Shown here: positions 60,661 through 64,000 of the stretch, one piece after another
How positions within the stretch are numbered: position 1 is the stretch's first letter
Layout of the letters: every line of letters starts with the position of its first letter
Origin: Hirudo medicinalis
Lineage: Eukaryota; Annelida; Clitellata; Hirudinida; Hirudinidae
DNA: 64,000 nucleotides
Reading direction: 5' to 3'
Assembly: GCA_011800805.1 (NCBI GenBank)
Contig: MPNW01000074.1
Location: forward strand, 37,091-101,090
Notes under the pieces: generated by a model
Databases searched by the model: none
The model's input: the letters and a program-made list of their open reading frames with translations, nothing else
Told to the model about the DNA's origin: nothing
Made by a program: the position numbers and the translations under genes

Positions 60661-61757
60661 TTTTTTTTTTTTTTTATTATTTTTATTCAAAGTCAAACTC
60701 GGCTGTATTTCAGCCGGATAAAATGATTGCCAAGTCTCATCCAGAGACCTCAGACAATACAAGAAAAAACATGAGACAAAAAGCAAAAAAAAACAGCAAT
60801 AAATGGACACAAATGCCTTAATTACGAACTGAGTCAAAACTTAAATCGAATATACATAAACAAAAACGTTTGTCCTTTCGATGTCAATCAACCAAGTTCT
60901 TTCCTTAGAATATGTGCAGTCCCTTTCAATGCAATGTTTTGAATATCTTCAGTACTAGGCTTTCCGGGTATCGACTCAATTTCTTTATTAAAATTGTCAC
61001 TCATAGTTCCTAAGGCTCCAACTACAACTGCTACCACTTTTGTCTTGACATTCCACATTCTAGAAATTTCTATCTGCAGATCTTTGTATTTCAACCTCTT
61101 TTCTGTCTCTTTTTTTAACACATTTACGTCATCAGGTACCGCCAAATCAACAATCAAGCAATTTTGTTAATTTTTGTTCAGGATTATTAAGTCAGGTCTG
61201 TTTGCGAGAATCGTCCTGTCTGTTAATATTGTTTTATCCCACATAATGACATTATCCTCCATCTTTGTAACTTTTTCGGGCTCATGCATATAATATTTTT
61301 CTGACACTGGGAGATTAAGACTTTTGCAAATTCGCCAGTGTATGTAGCCCGCCATCTTGTTGTGCCTCTGAAGGTACTCCACTAGTGCAAGGACTTCACA
61401 TCCAGCAACTGATGTGCTCCTCAGCTTTTAAACACAATCGGCAGACACTCTTAACTGACTGGCCAAGGATATGTCTTTGATAGTATCTGGTGTTGAGTGC
61501 CTGATCTTGTGCTGCAACCAATAAACTCTGTCTTTCCTTTTAATCTTCCATTAGTGAGCCACTTCACACTTAATTCTTTGTTTGTGTGAGCTCCCTCTAA
61601 ATGTTTGAAAAACTTTCCATGGAGTGGCTTGTTTGCTATCTCTGACATTTTGTCATTTTCTAGAGATTTCTTCAATTGATAAATCAAATTTTTGTTTTCA
61701 ATCAAGGTCATTAGTTTATATTTTATCTGGATTTTATTGGCTTCCTTTTGCAATGAA
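60661..61757 (-). mobile_element. LINE-like retroelement 3' end, decayed
   Basis: Minus strand. It ends at about 60661 with AATAAAAATAATAAAAA, a poly(A)-like tail preceded by AATAAA. Broken frames above include KPLHGKFFKHLEG, then YLQRHNKMAGYIHWRICKSL, then IVDLAVPDDVN and VVVGALGTMSDNF ending GTAHILRKELG. These are hallmarks of the region after the reverse transcriptase in a widespread group of animal non-LTR elements. Several stops and frame changes; non-functional. Confidence 0.65.
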
Positions 61758-62180
61758 AATTTTCAATTAGTGCTCCTTTCGGATGTCATCGGAATTTATT
61801 TTATACATAATTTGAATTTTGGTTTATTTTGTATTTCCGTATGTAAGATGCCCTCAAGAAATGAATAGATGAAATGAAATAAATCACCATATAAAAACAC
61901 ATAAATCGCAAACTTGTAAATGTTCGACTAAAAACCCAATTTCCATAAAACGAGGGCCGCCGACAGAAATTTCTGCCGAATTCCAAAATATTGTGCTCCT
62001 GGGCACTTGCTCACCTGACTCCCCCTTTCGGCGGCCCTGCATGAAACTATCAGTTCCTTGTTAAATCATTTAAAATGGATTGTAAATTTTTAAACTATAA
62101 ACTCGATTCAATTTTTTTACGATGCGCCCACATTTATTTCTATTGGATAGAAATGATAGCTACATCGCATATGTTGCCTT

Positions 62181-63739
62181 TCAAACGTTTCCATTTACAA
62201 CATCAACAATCCAATCTCTAAAATACGAGAGATGGAGAAAGACTGTCATGCTGCGAGGAGGAACGCATCGTTGTAGAGAAAGTCCTGAGACGACCTGAAT
62301 AAATGAAACGTTTTTAAGGAATATTTTGTCAACAGCTGTTTTGGGTGAGAAAATAAGCCGCAAATAATTTAAGAATTAAAAGAAATCAGATTGGAAATGA
62401 CAGGAAAAAGTATTTTGTGTCGAAAAAGCTTCTGAGGCTTAGGTAATATTGCGAGTGGAACAATCTGCAGATTGTAAATGAAGAGCAGGTAAACTCAGCA
62501 ACTGTTGCCCAAACTTACCATCTTCTCGTTTGAAAGGCAGACGAGAGGACTACCTAGGTCTTCGTCGCATTTTTGAATCCAATCGTGGTTGTTTCCCGCA
62601 CAAATCAATCTCTTGGTCAAATTTCTTAGAGTCTGAGTCTCACAAGAATCCCTGGAAGCCACAAGCACTTGTTTCTGAGTCAAAATATTCTCTGCAAAAT
62701 AAAAATGACATTTAGTAATGCGTAGTAATAATGTATATTAGATTGGCTCTATATCAATCAACCACATTTCAGAATCTAATTTCAACCTCCTCGCCAGCCT
62801 GGCACCAAACAAAGATCATCGTTTTGTGCCTGCTCCAAAGAAATGCATATTGGCTTCACAAAGGCAGAGAACTTGATGGGATAACTCGTCCGAAGGAGAG
62901 CAATTGCATAATCCTTCCCCGCAATGTCATCTGGATCAGCGGCAGTACTCTTCGGCTTCTTCTTCAAGGACGAGAGGAACTTCTCATGTATCTTGAACCT
63001 GGTAAATGTCAGCTTTTGTTCGTATTCCTCCGTTGAATTTGAGGAACTACTGTTTTCCGAGCAATCACTTTCACTGTCCGATCCACATCTGTTGAATTCC
63101 TTGACATCGGCGTAATCATTCGGATTGTCGTCGTTGTTGTCGTAGTAATAATAAGCGCCCTCCAAATCAGTGGAAAGACCGGCCAAAGCAATAACTTGGT
63201 TGGCTTTCATAACCGTTTGGTTTTCATTCACCCTGCAAAATAATTAATCGTTTTATTAACGTCCGTTGTATAGCTAGATGATTAGGATGGTACTCCCGCA
63301 ACGGGATTCGAATCCGTGCTGTCATCGTGAGAGGCGGAAGTCTTAACCATTAGACCATGCTGGAGCAAAATATGGGCACGTTAAGCTTGTCCTTGTTTAA
63401 TAAACTAATTTAAATATTCTAATCTTGACACATTCTTCAACCAATAATTATCTAGACCAGGTTTAAATTTAAAAGGATCAAAACAAAATAAAATAAATTG
63501 TTGGAAATAATAAATATGAATCAAGATATAAACTAAAATAGAAGTGATTCGAAGCACGTACAGACAAGAGGCTGTCGTCAAAATCCACCGGGATGCGATG
63601 ATGACCCCAGAACACCTGTGTTCAAAAGGTGTGGCGTTCAACCTGATGCTGACCATCCATGGTTGTGTTAATGGATCCGAAACGTTCAACACGTCATTCC
63701 TGTCCATGATCAGCGCCATTTCCTCTGGTTTTCCACATT
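62181..63739 (-). CDS. Serine protease homologue (trypsin fold, catalytic triad lost), 3' part
   Basis: Partial; the 5' end lies right of the window. Minus-strand exons: 63739-63562, 63232-62787, 62691-62519, 62294-62181 (stop TGA 62183-62181). Phases agree. The fold is S1/chymotrypsin: CGKP before the domain, PWMVSIRL, RCSGVIIASRWILTTASC, FVKPICI, LICAG, SPLVC and a C-terminal YFRDWIVDVV helix. All three catalytic positions are changed: TAAHC reads TTASC (His to Ser), the DIALL motif reads AIALL (Asp to Ala) and GDSGGP reads EDLGSP (Ser to Leu). The usual R-IVGG activation site is missing (NVSDPLTQPW instead). Exon 2 carries a Tyr/Asp/Ser-rich acidic insert of about 50 residues. So it is a secreted non-proteolytic homologue, perhaps regulatory or adhesive; the first exon's acceptor is tentative. 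Confidence 0.85.
63262..63364 (-). repeat. SINE, family B copy with clear tRNA-like head
   Basis: On the minus strand: GCATGGTCTAATGGTTAAGAC (box A) then CGGATTCGAATCCCG (box B), followed by TTGCGGGAGTACCATCCTAATCATC. It lies in an intron of the protease homologue. The head is tRNA-like but no functional cloverleaf closes. Confidence 0.7.
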
Positions 63740-64000
63740 CTTCAAAACGAAGTATTTAATGCGATTCCCCATCAAATATTCACAACTAACATTGATTTAG
63801 AAAATTTTATTATGGTTTTGCTGGGATCGTTAAGTTATGATGGATTTAGATTTAGAATGAGGAGGTAGAAATAGGATTTCAACAATTTAAACGTGAAGCA
63901 CTTGTTTGATAAATGTTCAACGTAAATCAATCTAATCGAAGCTTTAGGTGAATAGCGAAGGGTTAAACATCAAAATTTTGGATAAAAATTTGCATCAAAC
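63740..64000. other. Upstream intron of protease homologue
   Basis: AT-rich; no further exon recognised before the window ends. Confidence 0.4.

Noticed and set aside
63262..63364. tRNA gene
   Set aside because: Boxes A and B are good, but the acceptor and anticodon arms do not pair and the sequence continues into a tail shared with other SINE copies.

Overview
The window is nuclear DNA of an intron-rich, AT-rich animal. The genes have many short exons with GT-AG introns. The repeats are animal types: tRNA-headed SINEs, LINE tails, hAT elements and a Ty3/Gypsy scrap. A multi-copy pedal-peptide/orcokinin-type neuropeptide precursor together with invertebrate-style BRCA1-like, DOT1L, FBXO8 and Aster genes suggests a protostome, probably a lophotrochozoan such as a mollusc, annelid or relative. 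The species cannot be fixed from sequence alone.

Layout, left to right. 1-360 is dispersed-repeat sequence. 836-4119 (+) is the 3' part of a BRCA1-like gene ending in tandem BRCT domains. 5271-7612 (-) is a complete FBXO8-type F-box/Sec7 gene in 5 exons. 7613-10474 has no gene I can support. 10475-22210 (-) is a complete DOT1L H3K79 methyltransferase in 22 exons (1217 codons plus stop). 22211-28123 is mostly intergenic, with a GAT microsatellite, a SINE and a few unrecognised coding-like pieces. 28124-38547 (+) is proposed as one neuropeptide gene: a small signal-peptide exon, a long intron, then one large exon with tandem KR-flanked FDSI-type peptides. 38604-44000 is transposon-rich (an intact-ended hAT copy with 8-bp target duplication, a Gypsy pol scrap and nested hAT remains). 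44045-58156 (+) is a complete GRAMD1/Aster sterol-transfer gene in 18 exons (1172 codons plus stop). 58157-62180 is 3'UTR/intergenic sequence with two LINE ends meeting tail to tail. 62181-63739 (-) is the 3' part of a chymotrypsin-fold gene whose three catalytic positions are all replaced, so it encodes a serine protease homologue.

Exon joins were made by hand from splice signals, reading phase and family recognition. In FBXO8, DOT1L and GRAMD1 every junction keeps phase and the summed coding length is a multiple of three, which is strong internal support. The genes are unrelated neighbours, not an operon or pathway. The most interesting items are the neuropeptide precursor (with a hAT copy inserted just after its stop codon), the triple-dead protease homologue, and a shared 3' tail between the local SINE family and a LINE, which points to a SINE/LINE mobilisation pair.
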